A DNA stretch of 24,657 bases from Azoarcus sp. (lineage in GTDB: Bacteria > Pseudomonadota > Gammaproteobacteria > Burkholderiales > Rhodocyclaceae), in the NCBI GenBank assembly GCA_031259795.1, contig JAIRLA010000204.1:1-24657 (forward strand), read 5' to 3'. A program made the translations under genes and the position numbers. How positions within the stretch are numbered: the first letter of the stretch is position 1; every line of letters begins with the position of its first letter. This document shows positions 8,030 to 16,307 of the stretch, piece after piece. The notes below the pieces were generated by a model. That model was not told where the DNA came from. It was given only the letters and a program-made list of their open reading frames with translations, and searched no databases.

Positions 8030-9451
8030 ATGCTTTCGAGCCCTTCCGGCAATTCTCCTCCTTCTTCCGCCGGCCATGGCGGCGATTTCCTTTCACGCGC
8101 CCGCGCACGTGGCCTACGTCACATGCTGCCGTGGCTGTCGCCGCGCATCTGGCGCAAGCGCTTGCTGCTCGTGGGCGCGGCCTTGCTCGCGGGCGTGATC
8201 GCGATCCTTTTCGCCATTGGCGCGGAACACGCCATCGCCTGGCACCGCGACCTGATGCGGAAAGCGGCCTGGCTGACACTGTTCGTCGCCCCCGCCGGTT
8301 TCGCCCTCCTGGCCTGGCTGACCCTGCGTTTTTTTCCTGGCGCGGCGGGCAGCGGCATCCCGCAAGCGATTGCCGCCTCGCTTGCCGACGATCCCGGCGT
8401 GCGCCGCCAATTCCTGTCGTTTCGCCTCGCCATCGCCAAAGTGTTCCTGACCCTTGGCGGCCTGCTCACGGGAGCCTCCATCGGCCGCGAAGGACCGTCG
8501 GTGCAGGTTGGCGCTTCGACCTTGCATCTCTTGGCGAACCGCCGCTGGCACATCGCGCCGAGCCGCGACCTGATCGCCGCCGGCAGCGGCGCGGGCATTG
8601 CCGCCGCGTTCAACACCCCGCTTGGCGGCATCATGTTCGCCATCGAAGAAATGTGCCGTTACCGCGCCTTCCGCGCCAACAGCACCACACTGGTCGCGGT
8701 CATTTTCGCCGGCCTGATGTCGCTGGCCCTGCTCGGCAGCTATACCTATTTCGGACGCACCACGGCGGGCATCACCCTGGGATGGCCCGGCGGAGCATGG
8801 CCGGTACTGGTCACCGGCATTCTCGGCGGTCTTGCCGGCGGCGGCTTTGCCCGCCTGCTGATCATCTCCACGCGCAGCCTGCCCGGCATGGCGGGTGAAT
8901 TCGCCCGCCAGCGCCCGGTCGTCTTCGCCGCCGCCTGCGGCCTGGCGACGGGACTGCTGGGACTATTGAGCGGCGGGCTGACCTACGGCACGGGCTACGA
9001 CGAATCCCGCGCCGCCCTCGAAGGCAGCGCGCGGCTGCCGCTTTATTTCATGTTCGCCAAGATGGCGGTGATCTGGCTGGCCTTCGCCGCCCGCATTCCG
9101 GGCGGCATGTTCGCCCCCGCGCTCGCCGTCGGCGCGGGACTGGGCACGATCATCGCCGCGCTGCTGCCGGGCGAGCAGCACGCCGCATTGCTCGTCCTCG
9201 CCATGGCGGGGTTCCTCGCGGCGATGACCCAATCCCCGATCACCGCCTTCGTCATCGTCATGGAAATGACCGACAACCACCAAATGCTGATCCCGCTCAT
9301 GGCCACCGCCGTAATCGCCTACGGCATCTCGAAATCAGTCTGCCGCGTGCCGCTCTACCACGCGCTGGCCATGCCGGCCCTCTACCACGCCAGACTCAAG
9401 CAGCGCATCCTGGAGGGCAACACGCAGACGAACGAAAAAACCGCCCGCTGA
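8030..9451 (+). CDS. ClC-family chloride/proton antiporter
   Basis: 473 residues of multi-pass membrane protein. Signature motifs are GSGIPQ (107-112), GREGPSVQVG (152-161) with the gating glutamate E154, GGMFAPALAVG near 365, and a C-terminal PLYHAL that may carry the chloride-coordinating Tyr. The paired glutamates in FAIEEM match the internal proton-site Glu of E. coli ClcA (E203), so proton-coupled exchange is more likely than a passive channel. There are no C-terminal CBS domains; the protein ends in a short hydrophilic tail. The N-terminal 30 residues are Ser/Pro-rich and no Shine-Dalgarno site precedes the ATG at 8030, so translation might begin at Met32 (8123). Convergent with terC. 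Confidence 0.9.
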   Translation: MLSSPSGNSPPSSAGHGGDFLSRARARGLRHMLPWLSPRIWRKRLLLVGAALLAGVIAILFAIGAEHAIAWHRDLMRKAAWLTLFVAPAGFALLAWLTLRFFPGAAGSGIPQAIAASLADDPGVRRQFLSFRLAIAKVFLTLGGLLTGASIGREGPSVQVGASTLHLLANRRWHIAPSRDLIAAGSGAGIAAAFNTPLGGIMFAIEEMCRYRAFRANSTTLVAVIFAGLMSLALLGSYTYFGRTTAGITLGWPGGAWPVLVTGILGGLAGGGFARLLIISTRSLPGMAGEFARQRPVVFAAACGLATGLLGLLSGGLTYGTGYDESRAALEGSARLPLYFMFAKMAVIWLAFAARIPGGMFAPALAVGAGLGTIIAALLPGEQHAALLVLAMAGFLAAMTQSPITAFVIVMEMTDNHQMLIPLMATAVIAYGISKSVCRVPLYHALAMPALYHARLKQRILEGNTQTNEKTAR

Positions 9452-9489
9452 TACAGATTTGCAGAAATCAGGGATCAATCAGGAATCAG

Positions 9490-9558
9490 AACCAATCCGC
9501 GGCGCGGCGCGCCGGATGAAACGAACTGGATTGCCGCGTCGCTGCGCCGCTGGTTTTT
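9490..9558. terminator. possible bidirectional terminator between ClC and terC
   Basis: Between the convergent stops, AACCA (9490-9494) and GCGGCGC (9499-9505) can pair with TGGTT (9551-9555) and GCGCCGC (9544-9550), leaving a four-base bulge. A run of five T residues begins inside the last arm (9554-9558) on the plus strand. The loop is long and itself contains inverted repeats, so folding is uncertain. Confidence 0.35.
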
Positions 9559-9577
9559 CCGATCCCTGCCTGGTCCG

Positions 9578-10621
9578 TCACCCTTCCCCTTCGGCTTCTT
9601 CCTTTTCCGGAAAGACGAAGGAAGCGACCACGCCCAGCGCCAGCATGCCGAGCACGATCGCAAGGCTCCATCCCGGCGAGATGTGGACGCCTGTGTCGGA
9701 GATGGCGTGGTTCCAGGATTGGAGCGCCATTTTCGCGCCGATGAAAAAGAGCAGGCCGATGACCGCCTTTTCGAGATGCACCAGATATTTGGTCAGCGCC
9801 GCGAGGACGAAATACAGGCTGCGCAGGCCGAGAATGGCGAAGATCATCGCGGCATAGACCAGCAAGGGCTCCTGCGTCACGGCAATGACGGCCGGAACGG
9901 AGTCGAAGGCGAAGGCAATGTCGGAAGTTTCGATCGCCATCAGGCACAGGAAAGCCGGCGTGGCATACAGGGCGCCCGCGCGCGTCACGCCGCCGGCGCT
10001 CTTGCCGGCATCGTCCGCCGCCTCGCCGCCGGCGCCCTCGAAAATCTCGCGGTGACGAACAAAAAAGCGGTCGAGATGCAGCTTCGTATAGACCGGGATC
10101 AATTTGCCAGTCAGGCGCACCGACCAATGGTTGGAATAATCCTCGATGTCCTCGTCATCGTCCGGCTGCTGCAACATCTTGACCGCGCTCCAGATCACGA
10201 ACGCCGCGAACAAGAAACCGACCCAGGGACTGGCAAGGAAAAGCCCCGTGCCGATCACCACGAACACGGCGCGGAAAACAAGGGCGCCGATGATTCCGTA
10301 ATAAAGGATGCGGTGTTGCAGGATTCCCCTGATGCTGAACGAAGCGAAAATCGCCATGAATACCATCAGGTTGTCGACCGAAAGCGATTTTTCGAGCGCG
10401 TAGCCGGCCAGGTAAAGATCCGCCCAACTCTTGTCGAAACGCAACCACAGATAGCCGTAGAAGAGGAGCGCCAGGCTCACCCAGAAAATCGACCAGCCCG
10501 CCGCGTCCCTGAGCGAGATTTCGGTGCTTTTCTTGTGCGCGAACAGGTCGAGATAAACCGATACAGCCACGACCACGAAGAAGATCAGGATCGTTTCCAG
10601 CGGAAAACCAAAGTGCTCCAT
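9578..10621 (-). CDS. terC: TerC integral membrane protein
   Basis: About 347 residues, highly hydrophobic with about nine membrane spans. It resembles E. coli plasmid TerC along its length as I recall it: GYALEKSLSVDNLMVFMAIF, a cytoplasmic acidic loop with DDDEDIEDYSNH, ALYATPAFLCL, AFDSVPAVIAV, and LRSLYFVL. The conserved acidic residues in SVDN, IETSDIAFAFDS and DDDED are candidate metal-binding sites. TerC is the membrane hub of the Ter complex and in related families helps metal handling. ATG codons lie at 10627 and 10621; GAGAGG sits eight bases before the second, so I prefer MEHFGF at 10621. Last gene of the minus-strand ter operon, 23 nt after the kinase stop. Confidence 0.93.
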   Translation of the reverse strand: MEHFGFPLETILIFFVVVAVSVYLDLFAHKKSTEISLRDAAGWSIFWVSLALLFYGYLWLRFDKSWADLYLAGYALEKSLSVDNLMVFMAIFASFSIRGILQHRILYYGIIGALVFRAVFVVIGTGLFLASPWVGFLFAAFVIWSAVKMLQQPDDDEDIEDYSNHWSVRLTGKLIPVYTKLHLDRFFVRHREIFEGAGGEAADDAGKSAGGVTRAGALYATPAFLCLMAIETSDIAFAFDSVPAVIAVTQEPLLVYAAMIFAILGLRSLYFVLAALTKYLVHLEKAVIGLLFFIGAKMALQSWNHAISDTGVHISPGWSLAIVLGMLALGVVASFVFPEKEEAEGEG

Positions 10622-10644
10622 TGCCATTGCCTCTCAAGAAGGGA

Positions 10645-12147
10645 TTATTGTCCAGCCATTTGAACCACGCACAGGCGCCCGCCATTTTCTTCCGAGAAAA
10701 GGATCTGCGCACCGTCTTCAAGTTTGATCTTGTCTCCCGCCGGGACAAGCCGTTTGTTACGTACATCGCGCAGGGTCGGCAGGGATTCGTTGACGAAATA
10801 CCATTCGCCATTGTGCAATACGAAATAGCCGACGCGCCTGGTTTGTTCCGGTTTCAGGCGCTCGTTCGGGACGATATGCCTGTTGGCATGCCACTGGAAA
10901 ACGGATTGCCCGGAATAGACCATCAGGCGGTGGTTGTCCGGGCGGAAATTGCCTTCCCTGTGCGATGAGTAAAGATTGAGGATGGGCAGCTTTCCCTTGA
11001 ACGGCGTGCCGCAATACGGGCAGCACGGTTTCGTGGTGTTGTCGAACACGAACCATCTTTGCATGCATTGCGGATTCTGGCAAGGCTGCAACAGGTCGAT
11101 CGTCTTGACGAGCGCGCTTTCCCATTCGTCGGCGGTCGGGCGCGCCGACGGTTTGTGCAGGCCGTCGATGAAGGCGCCGCGGATTTTCTCGGATATGTAG
11201 GGGCCGGTGATGGTGTAGGGCAGTTTGCCGGTGTCCTTCCACGGCAGTTCATGGCTGGGGACGTTGGCGAGTTTGACGCGGTTGGAATGATCGGTCGGGT
11301 GCTCGATGAAAAGCGCCCGCTCGCCCATCGCCAGATCTTCGTCGAGCTGGGTGTCATGGATGTCGTGAACCTTGTCGCCGCGCAAGGGATGGCGGAACAA
11401 CAGGTTCATGTAGATCAGCACCGCGAGCGCGTGTTGGTCGGTCAGGCGCGAGGGCAGGAAGCGCTTGGGGTCGTGACGGTCGAGCCTGGCGGTCGCCACT
11501 ACTTCGGGCGCGAAGAAATCCGGCGTGCCGGCGACGTCGGGCGGGAATTTGTTGGGCACCACCAGCCCATCGATGTCGATGACGCAGGCGCGCCCCGAGG
11601 ACGGATCGAGCAAGACGTTCTTGTAGCTGAGATCCGAGTGCGCCAGCCCCGCCGAATGCAGGCGGCGCACGGCGCGCGCGATCATCAGGCAGGTTTTCAA
11701 TTGCGTCATGCCGTCGCCGAGTTCGCGCGGATCGAGGAATTTCGAGCGATTCTTGGCGGAGGCGAACCATTTGCCTTCTTTTTCGCGGTTGCGGATACCC
11801 AGCAACTTGTCGTCGTTGCGCGAACCGTATTTGAAGAAAAAGTCCTTGTCGAAAAACGGCGTCACCACGCCGAGCCGGCCTTCGTACTCGACGGTGGCGG
11901 TCGGCCATACCAACAGCCGTTTCAGATAGTCGCCGCCTTCGCGGTTGAAGACGCGCTCCCGGTAAGTCCCCGTGATGAGATTCAGGCGTTCACGCCCCAC
12001 CACATCCACCTTGTCGCGGTAGAACGCCACGACATAATCGCGGTTGGGGGAGAAAAAGACATCCTTGAGACCGCCCGAGGCCTTGCGTTCATCGACGAAT
12101 TGGATTTGCGAGCCGTCGCTGGCCTTGAGGGTGATGATCGAAGCCAT
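10645..12147 (-). CDS. atypical Ser/Thr-kinase-like protein with zinc ribbon and FHA-like C-terminus
   Basis: 500 residues from the ATG at 12147, eight bases after the PP2C stop. The kinase-like domain (about 1-350) has HSDLSYKN (catalytic-loop D172, N177), DID (191-193) in the DFG position and APE (213-215). The N-lobe reads VVAFYRDK where VAxK is expected, so the ATP-anchoring lysine is not obvious. A zinc ribbon follows (C356, C361, CPYC to C379), then about 110 residues ending GYFVLHNGEWYFVNE...GDKIKLEDGAQILFS that resemble a divergent FHA-type beta sandwich. This kinase type is regularly found beside TerY and PP2C genes. It probably phosphorylates Ter components, reversed by the neighbouring phosphatase; targets are unknown. 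The open frame extends to 12549 only by overlapping the phosphatase gene. Confidence 0.8.
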   Translation of the reverse strand: MASIITLKASDGSQIQFVDERKASGGLKDVFFSPNRDYVVAFYRDKVDVVGRERLNLITGTYRERVFNREGGDYLKRLLVWPTATVEYEGRLGVVTPFFDKDFFFKYGSRNDDKLLGIRNREKEGKWFASAKNRSKFLDPRELGDGMTQLKTCLMIARAVRRLHSAGLAHSDLSYKNVLLDPSSGRACVIDIDGLVVPNKFPPDVAGTPDFFAPEVVATARLDRHDPKRFLPSRLTDQHALAVLIYMNLLFRHPLRGDKVHDIHDTQLDEDLAMGERALFIEHPTDHSNRVKLANVPSHELPWKDTGKLPYTITGPYISEKIRGAFIDGLHKPSARPTADEWESALVKTIDLLQPCQNPQCMQRWFVFDNTTKPCCPYCGTPFKGKLPILNLYSSHREGNFRPDNHRLMVYSGQSVFQWHANRHIVPNERLKPEQTRRVGYFVLHNGEWYFVNESLPTLRDVRNKRLVPAGDKIKLEDGAQILFSEENGGRLCVVQMAGQ

Positions 12148-12155
12148 GGCCGTTG

Positions 12156-13832
12156 TCAGTAAATGATTGCAATGGTGCGATCGTCGTATTCTCCGCTCAC
12201 CCGGAAATCGAGCCAATCGAGCAGGCGCAGGTCGACATCGCCGTTTTCTTCCAGCCGCGCCTCGCCGAGATCGGCCCAGAGCGCATCCCACGCGGCAAGC
12301 TTCCCAAGTTGCGCCTCGCTTGAAAATTTTGCGTCCGAGACGCCATCGGTCATGAGGATAAAAGCGGTCATGTCTTCGACGACCGCGAAGCGCAGGCGGC
12401 GCAGGAGCGAATCCTGCCGGACTTCTTCGGCGGCCAGGAAACGCGTCTGCCCCGAGAACTCGCCGCTGTCGGATGCGCCAAGCAGGATGACTTCCGCGTT
12501 CTTGCGGTATACGGCGACGGCGCCGTCCCCCACCCAGTAGGCCGCGCAAAACCAGCGTGAATCAACTTTGCACGCCAGGCCGATCAGGAGCGTGGTCGAC
12601 AGATCCTTGACGCTGGCAATGACATCCGCGCGTTCGCGCGCCTCCTTGTGAAGCGCCTTGAAAGCCGCATGCGCGGCATACCCAATCGTCGTGTACAGGC
12701 ACTTGCCCAGGGCCTTTCCTTCGACACTCGCCGGCTCCTCCAGCAGCCAGGCCACGTCATGGACAAGCCCCTTGCCCAGGGCCTTCCTTTCGGCACTCGC
12801 CAAGTCCGGCTTGCTGGCGCGGACATAGCCGAGAATCGCCGCGCGCAAATCTTCCCCCGCTTGGCTGGCAAAGACCTGCTGGCGCAGGAATTCCGCCGCC
12901 GCCGCGGTCGCCACTTGCGAGCCGCGCCGCGAGAATTTCGCGCTGCCCGCGCCATCGGCGACGATCGCCAGTTGCCAGCCGTTCGGCGGATCCGCGTAGA
13001 CAACATAATCGTCATCACAACAAGTGCCGTTGTGGGCATGCGAACGCCCGCGCCGCCGCGCCGCGACGATTCTTGCATCGCTGCCCTGCACGCAGTCGTA
13101 AGCATTGTCCGCTTTCCAGAATGGGGCATTGCGATCGGACGGTTTGTCTTTCCAGAGCGTTTCCGGGTCGGAATTGACGATGAAAGGCAGGACGCCGGAA
13201 CGGACGGGCGAAGCGCCATCGTCGCGGTATTCGACGACGAGTTGAAACTCGCCGCTGCGCTCCGGCGTGCCATGGACGCGCCAGTTGGGAAGATCGGCGG
13301 CAAGTCCCATGTCTTCCGGAAAACCGATACGGCACAGGAGCGGTTTCACGCCCTCGGGCTGGATCGTAATCGCGGTGTCGAACGGTTCGCCCTGGCGGGC
13401 GTTCTTGATGTGAAAACGCAGGGGAGGTGACGAAGGCATGGTCGGAGCGGGAAAAGGCATCGGCGGTTGCGCGGCGCCGGCGCCTGATGATGGCGGCGCG
13501 GTTTGCGCTGGCGGAGTTTGCGGCGGTGGAGTCTGTTCCGGCGCGGGTCGGGATTGAACAACGGGCGCCGGGATGGCGGCTCCGGAAGGCGCTGCTCCAG
13601 ACGCCGTGTTGGCGATGGCGATAGAGGCGGGCGGCGGCGCGGACACTTTGTCTTGCGGCGGCATGGGCGGACCGGCCTCCCAATGTTCCCAGCGTTCCTT
13701 CAATGTGGTATCGAAGCCGTCGAAAAGAGCATTGATCTCGTGATGCTTGTCTCCGGCAATCTTATTGAACAGTTGAGTATCTCCAGGCTTCAACGCCCAT
13801 TGCAGATACGCCAGTCTCTCTTTTGGCACCAT
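12156..13832 (-). CDS. PP2C-family protein phosphatase with Pro-rich linker and Ig-like domain
   Basis: 558 residues. Residues 1-55 form a small charged helical region, then a Pro/Ala linker (55-137). Residues 138-222 form a beta-rich domain whose ADLPNWRVHGTPERSGEFQL recalls bacterial Ig-like (He_PIG-type) repeats. The PP2C catalytic domain (about 240-558) shows HNGTCCDDDY (268-276), AIVADGAGSAKF with D293-G294, GDG (435-437), TDGVSD (495-500) and GEYDDRT (548-553), so the acidic metal ligands appear intact and it should be active. The region 348-378 contains a duplicated KALGK element, described separately. Starts three bases after the terY3 stop and is followed eight bases later by the kinase, a classic kinase/phosphatase pair in Ter signalling. 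No signal peptide, so the Ig-like domain is cytoplasmic. Confidence 0.85.
   Translation of the reverse strand: MVPKERLAYLQWALKPGDTQLFNKIAGDKHHEINALFDGFDTTLKERWEHWEAGPPMPPQDKVSAPPPASIAIANTASGAAPSGAAIPAPVVQSRPAPEQTPPPQTPPAQTAPPSSGAGAAQPPMPFPAPTMPSSPPLRFHIKNARQGEPFDTAITIQPEGVKPLLCRIGFPEDMGLAADLPNWRVHGTPERSGEFQLVVEYRDDGASPVRSGVLPFIVNSDPETLWKDKPSDRNAPFWKADNAYDCVQGSDARIVAARRRGRSHAHNGTCCDDDYVVYADPPNGWQLAIVADGAGSAKFSRRGSQVATAAAAEFLRQQVFASQAGEDLRAAILGYVRASKPDLASAERKALGKGLVHDVAWLLEEPASVEGKALGKCLYTTIGYAAHAAFKALHKEARERADVIASVKDLSTTLLIGLACKVDSRWFCAAYWVGDGAVAVYRKNAEVILLGASDSGEFSGQTRFLAAEEVRQDSLLRRLRFAVVEDMTAFILMTDGVSDAKFSSEAQLGKLAAWDALWADLGEARLEENGDVDLRLLDWLDFRVSGEYDDRTIAIIY
12702..12801 (-). repeat. 31-bp imperfect direct repeat inside the phosphatase gene
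   Basis: Bases 12702-12732 and 12771-12801 match at 28 of 31 positions. They are 69 bp apart, exactly 23 codons, so both are read in the same frame and give KALGKG and KALGKC with similar Ser-(Ala/Val)-Glu leaders. This indicates a small in-frame duplication within the PP2C domain. Confidence 0.8.
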
Positions 13833-13835
13833 TCT

Positions 13836-14879
13836 TCAACCCCGCGTCCGGTTGATGTCGAAATCCTCGTCGCTTGCCTGCATGTTCAGATCCATGCCGC
13901 ACGCCGGGCACACCGCGTGCCCGGGGCCGCTCACGCAGAGGATCTGTCCGCAACTGCACATCGCCAGGCCGAGCCGGTTGGCGCAATGCGGGCAGCCGGG
14001 CGTGCCGATCAGCAGGTCTGTATTGACGGTCTGAGTCAGCACGCGCTCGTCGCTCAGGTCGTAGTAATCGTTGTTGGCCGGAAAGACGCCGACCAGATTG
14101 TAACGTTGCGGATATGTCAGCCCCGGCGTGGCGAAAAGCGGCGCCATGCGCTCGTACTTGATGAGATACGGGCGCTTCGTGGTCTGGCACTTGCCGGCGA
14201 TGATGACGAAATCCTCATCGACGACCGCGGCCTTGGCGATGTCCTCGATCCTTTTCATGATGTCGTCTTCGATCTTGGCGAGGCTGATCCCGCTGTCCTG
14301 GTTCATGCTGACGCTGCGGCTCTGGCTCGAGACCGAACGGCTGACCCAGTCGATGAAACGCTTGAAGTCGGTGGGCGACTCGGCATCGAGGCTCAGCACT
14401 GTTTCGGTGAAACGTTGCAGGGCCGCGAGGGAAGCATGCTTGCCGACGCCAATGCCCACCAGGCTGGCGCGGCTGGCGAAACGCCGCGCCCAGCGCGCCG
14501 CCGCGGGTTCGATGTCATCGGTCGGCTTGCCGTCGGTCATCACGAACACGATTGGCCGCCAGTCGCCCTTGACCTCGGCGGTGGTGCGCCGCACGTCGCG
14601 CTCGATCTCGTCCATCAAGTGGTTCATGGCGGCGCCAAGCGAAGTTCCCGAACCGAGCGGCAGTTGCGGAGGATAGAACTGCACAAGCTCGACCAGCGGC
14701 GTCAACGTGCGCGCCCTGCCGGCGAAGCAGATGATGGACAGGTAGGCGGTCTCCAGCGCGTAAGGATCGGCGCGCAGGGCGCGAACCAGTTGCTCCAGGC
14801 CGTCCTGCATCAGGCGAAGGTTCTCGCCCACCATGGACTCTGAAACATCAATGAGGAGATAGATCGGCAATCGTCGCAT
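13836..14879 (-). CDS. terY3: TerY3-like VWA protein with TerY-C zinc-ribbon domain
   Basis: 347 residues. The VWA domain (1-205) has a complete MIDAS: DVSES at 11-15, a Thr/Ser-rich GSGTSLGAA loop and VMTDGKPTDD. A connecting region (about 206-290) follows, then a cysteine-rich C-terminus with Cys at 296, 299, 308, 310, 315, 324 and 327 (CPHC, CSC, C, CPAC), which is the TerY-C zinc-binding domain, and an acidic tail. By family knowledge it is a metal-dependent adaptor that joins TerD-type proteins to the kinase/phosphatase pair. Unlike its two shorter paralogs it lacks the proline tail. It starts 30 bases after the terY2 stop. The symbol follows the terY1-terX-terY2-terY3 order I recall from plasmid R478. 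Confidence 0.88.
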   Translation of the reverse strand: MRRLPIYLLIDVSESMVGENLRLMQDGLEQLVRALRADPYALETAYLSIICFAGRARTLTPLVELVQFYPPQLPLGSGTSLGAAMNHLMDEIERDVRRTTAEVKGDWRPIVFVMTDGKPTDDIEPAAARWARRFASRASLVGIGVGKHASLAALQRFTETVLSLDAESPTDFKRFIDWVSRSVSSQSRSVSMNQDSGISLAKIEDDIMKRIEDIAKAAVVDEDFVIIAGKCQTTKRPYLIKYERMAPLFATPGLTYPQRYNLVGVFPANNDYYDLSDERVLTQTVNTDLLIGTPGCPHCANRLGLAMCSCGQILCVSGPGHAVCPACGMDLNMQASDEDFDINRTRG

Positions 14880-14909
14880 GATCGTTTTTCCGGCGCGGGC
14901 GGGAGCGCG

Positions 14910-15560
14910 TCACAGCGCCACGTTTATCTCGGGCGGCGGCGGCGGCAGGGTCAGTGACGAGGCGGCGCCCACCGACATGCTGCCGCTGGTGACCGTCGTC
15001 GAGACCCACTGGAAAAACGCCGTAAACGTGGCGCTGTCCATGGTATCGAGGCTCACCACATGATCGGTGAGCTGGCGCAGCCCGGCCGGATCGGCCTTGG
15101 GGCCGGCAGCGCAGGCGATCACCGAACCGAAAGGAAAGGCGCGCACGCGCGGCGCGGCCTCGCTGTAGGCAAGCGTGTCGGTGGGCTTGCCATCGGTCAT
15201 GACGAAGAAAAGCGGCGCCCAGTCGCCCTTCTGTTCGGGGGTGGCCTGGCGCAGTTCGGCGCGCACCCGCCCCAGCACGTGTTCGAGCGCCTCGCCCAGA
15301 AGCGTCGCGCCCGAGTTCGGGCAGGTGATCTCGGGCATGTTCACATCTTCGAGCGCGGTCAGCGGCAGCACGTCCTTGACCAGGGAATCGAAACAAGTGA
15401 TCGACAGATGCACGGTTTCGATGGCGTATGGATTCTGGCGCAATGAACTTTGCATGGCGCGCAACCCGACATTGACCGATTCGATCGGTTCGCCGCGCAT
15501 GCTGCCGGAAGTGTCGATCAACAAATAAACGGGAAGGCGCCGCGTGGAACTCATCCCCAC
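14910..15560 (-). CDS. terY2: TerY2-like VWA-domain protein
   Basis: 216 residues, essentially one VWA domain. MIDAS residues are DTSGS (16-20), NSGATLLGEAL and VMTDGKPTD, so metal-dependent ligand binding should be intact. It ends in a proline run and LPPPPPEINVAL, nearly the same as the tail of the neighbouring terY1 product. No signal peptide or membrane span, so it acts in the cytoplasm. ATG codons lie at 15560 and 15554; the second (MSSTRR) is closer to the start pattern of its paralogs. It begins six bases after the terX stop, so coupling is likely. Confidence 0.88.
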   Translation of the reverse strand: MGMSSTRRLPVYLLIDTSGSMRGEPIESVNVGLRAMQSSLRQNPYAIETVHLSITCFDSLVKDVLPLTALEDVNMPEITCPNSGATLLGEALEHVLGRVRAELRQATPEQKGDWAPLFFVMTDGKPTDTLAYSEAAPRVRAFPFGSVIACAAGPKADPAGLRQLTDHVVSLDTMDSATFTAFFQWVSTTVTSGSMSVGAASSLTLPPPPPEINVAL

Positions 15561-15566
15561 ATCCCC

Positions 15567-16205
15567 TCAGATATATGAAGAAAGCAAGTCGGTGAAACGA
15601 TCGGTCTCATGCGGTTCGCCAAGGGCGCGAAACTCCCAGCCGCCATCCTTGCGAGCGACCTCGGCGAAAGTGATCGAACAATATTGGGCAAACGCCGCCG
15701 TACCGCTGATATCGTAACGGCAGATTTCCTTGCCGCGCGCGTCGACGGCGCGAATGAAAGCGTTCTTTACTTTTCCGAAATTCTGCCCTTTCTGCTTGCC
15801 TTGGTAAATGGCGACGATGAACACGATGCGCTCATGGCGCGCTTCGATGTCGTCGAGGCGAACGATGATCTGTTCGTCATCGCCGTCCCCGGCTCCCGTG
15901 CGGTTGTCGCCCGTCAGCCAGATGGCGCCGCCCGCATGGCGCATGTTGTTATAGAAAACGACATCGGAATCCTTGAGCATCACGTTGCCCTGGGCGTCGC
16001 TCCCCAGGCGCACCTTGCCGTTGCCGTCGAGGAGAAAGGCGATGGCGTCGAGGTCGTAATCCGCGTCGTCCTTGCTGAAAAGCGCCTTGAAAAAACCCTT
16101 TTTTTCCGTCGCCACGTCCCACCCAAGACCGATGGTCACGGAAGACAGATCGAATTCGCTTTTGCGCAGGCTGACGCCTTGTCCCTTTTTCAGGCTGATC
16201 GCCAC
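15567..16205 (-). CDS. terX: TerX-like TerD-family protein
   Basis: 212 residues, GTG start at 16205 (GTGGCGATC) preceded by AGGGGGTGG. It has the TerD fold signatures: MAISLKKGQGVSLRK, IGLGWD (25-30), DYDLDA (49-54) and [13 protein letters not shown] (99-111), which supply the paired calcium sites. It carries a longer loop after GLGWD (EKKGFFKALFSKDDA) and an extra segment around 63-80, and ends GEPHETDRFTDLLSSYI instead of the TerD-type AGGL ending. It is therefore a separate subtype. Its place between two terY genes matches terX of plasmid ter operons. Probably a calcium-responsive partner of the flanking TerY proteins. Confidence 0.85.
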   Translation of the reverse strand: MAISLKKGQGVSLRKSEFDLSSVTIGLGWDVATEKKGFFKALFSKDDADYDLDAIAFLLDGNGKVRLGSDAQGNVMLKDSDVVFYNNMRHAGGAIWLTGDNRTGAGDGDDEQIIVRLDDIEARHERIVFIVAIYQGKQKGQNFGKVKNAFIRAVDARGKEICRYDISGTAAFAQYCSITFAEVARKDGGWEFRALGEPHETDRFTDLLSSYI

Positions 16206-16307
16206 GATACCACCCCCTGTTTATCTTGCATGAACACTTGCACGAACAATAACAATAACAATGACCATGCGCCGCCGGCGATTCCCGTCGGCGCGGCGCT
16301 TCCGGCT
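16206..16307 (-). promoter_or_regulatory. terY1-terX intergenic hairpin and hexamer repeat
   Basis: The only sizeable gap inside the minus-strand operon. Just after the terY1 stop a GC-rich inverted repeat (16269-16299; GCGCCG-CCG pairing with CGG-CG-CGGCGC) can form. It is followed on the minus strand by three perfect TTGTTA-type hexamers (AACAAT x3 on the plus strand, 16245-16262), then the terX Shine-Dalgarno site. The T-rich repeat is not a true U-run, so this is an attenuator or RNA-processing candidate, not a clear terminator. Confidence 0.4.
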
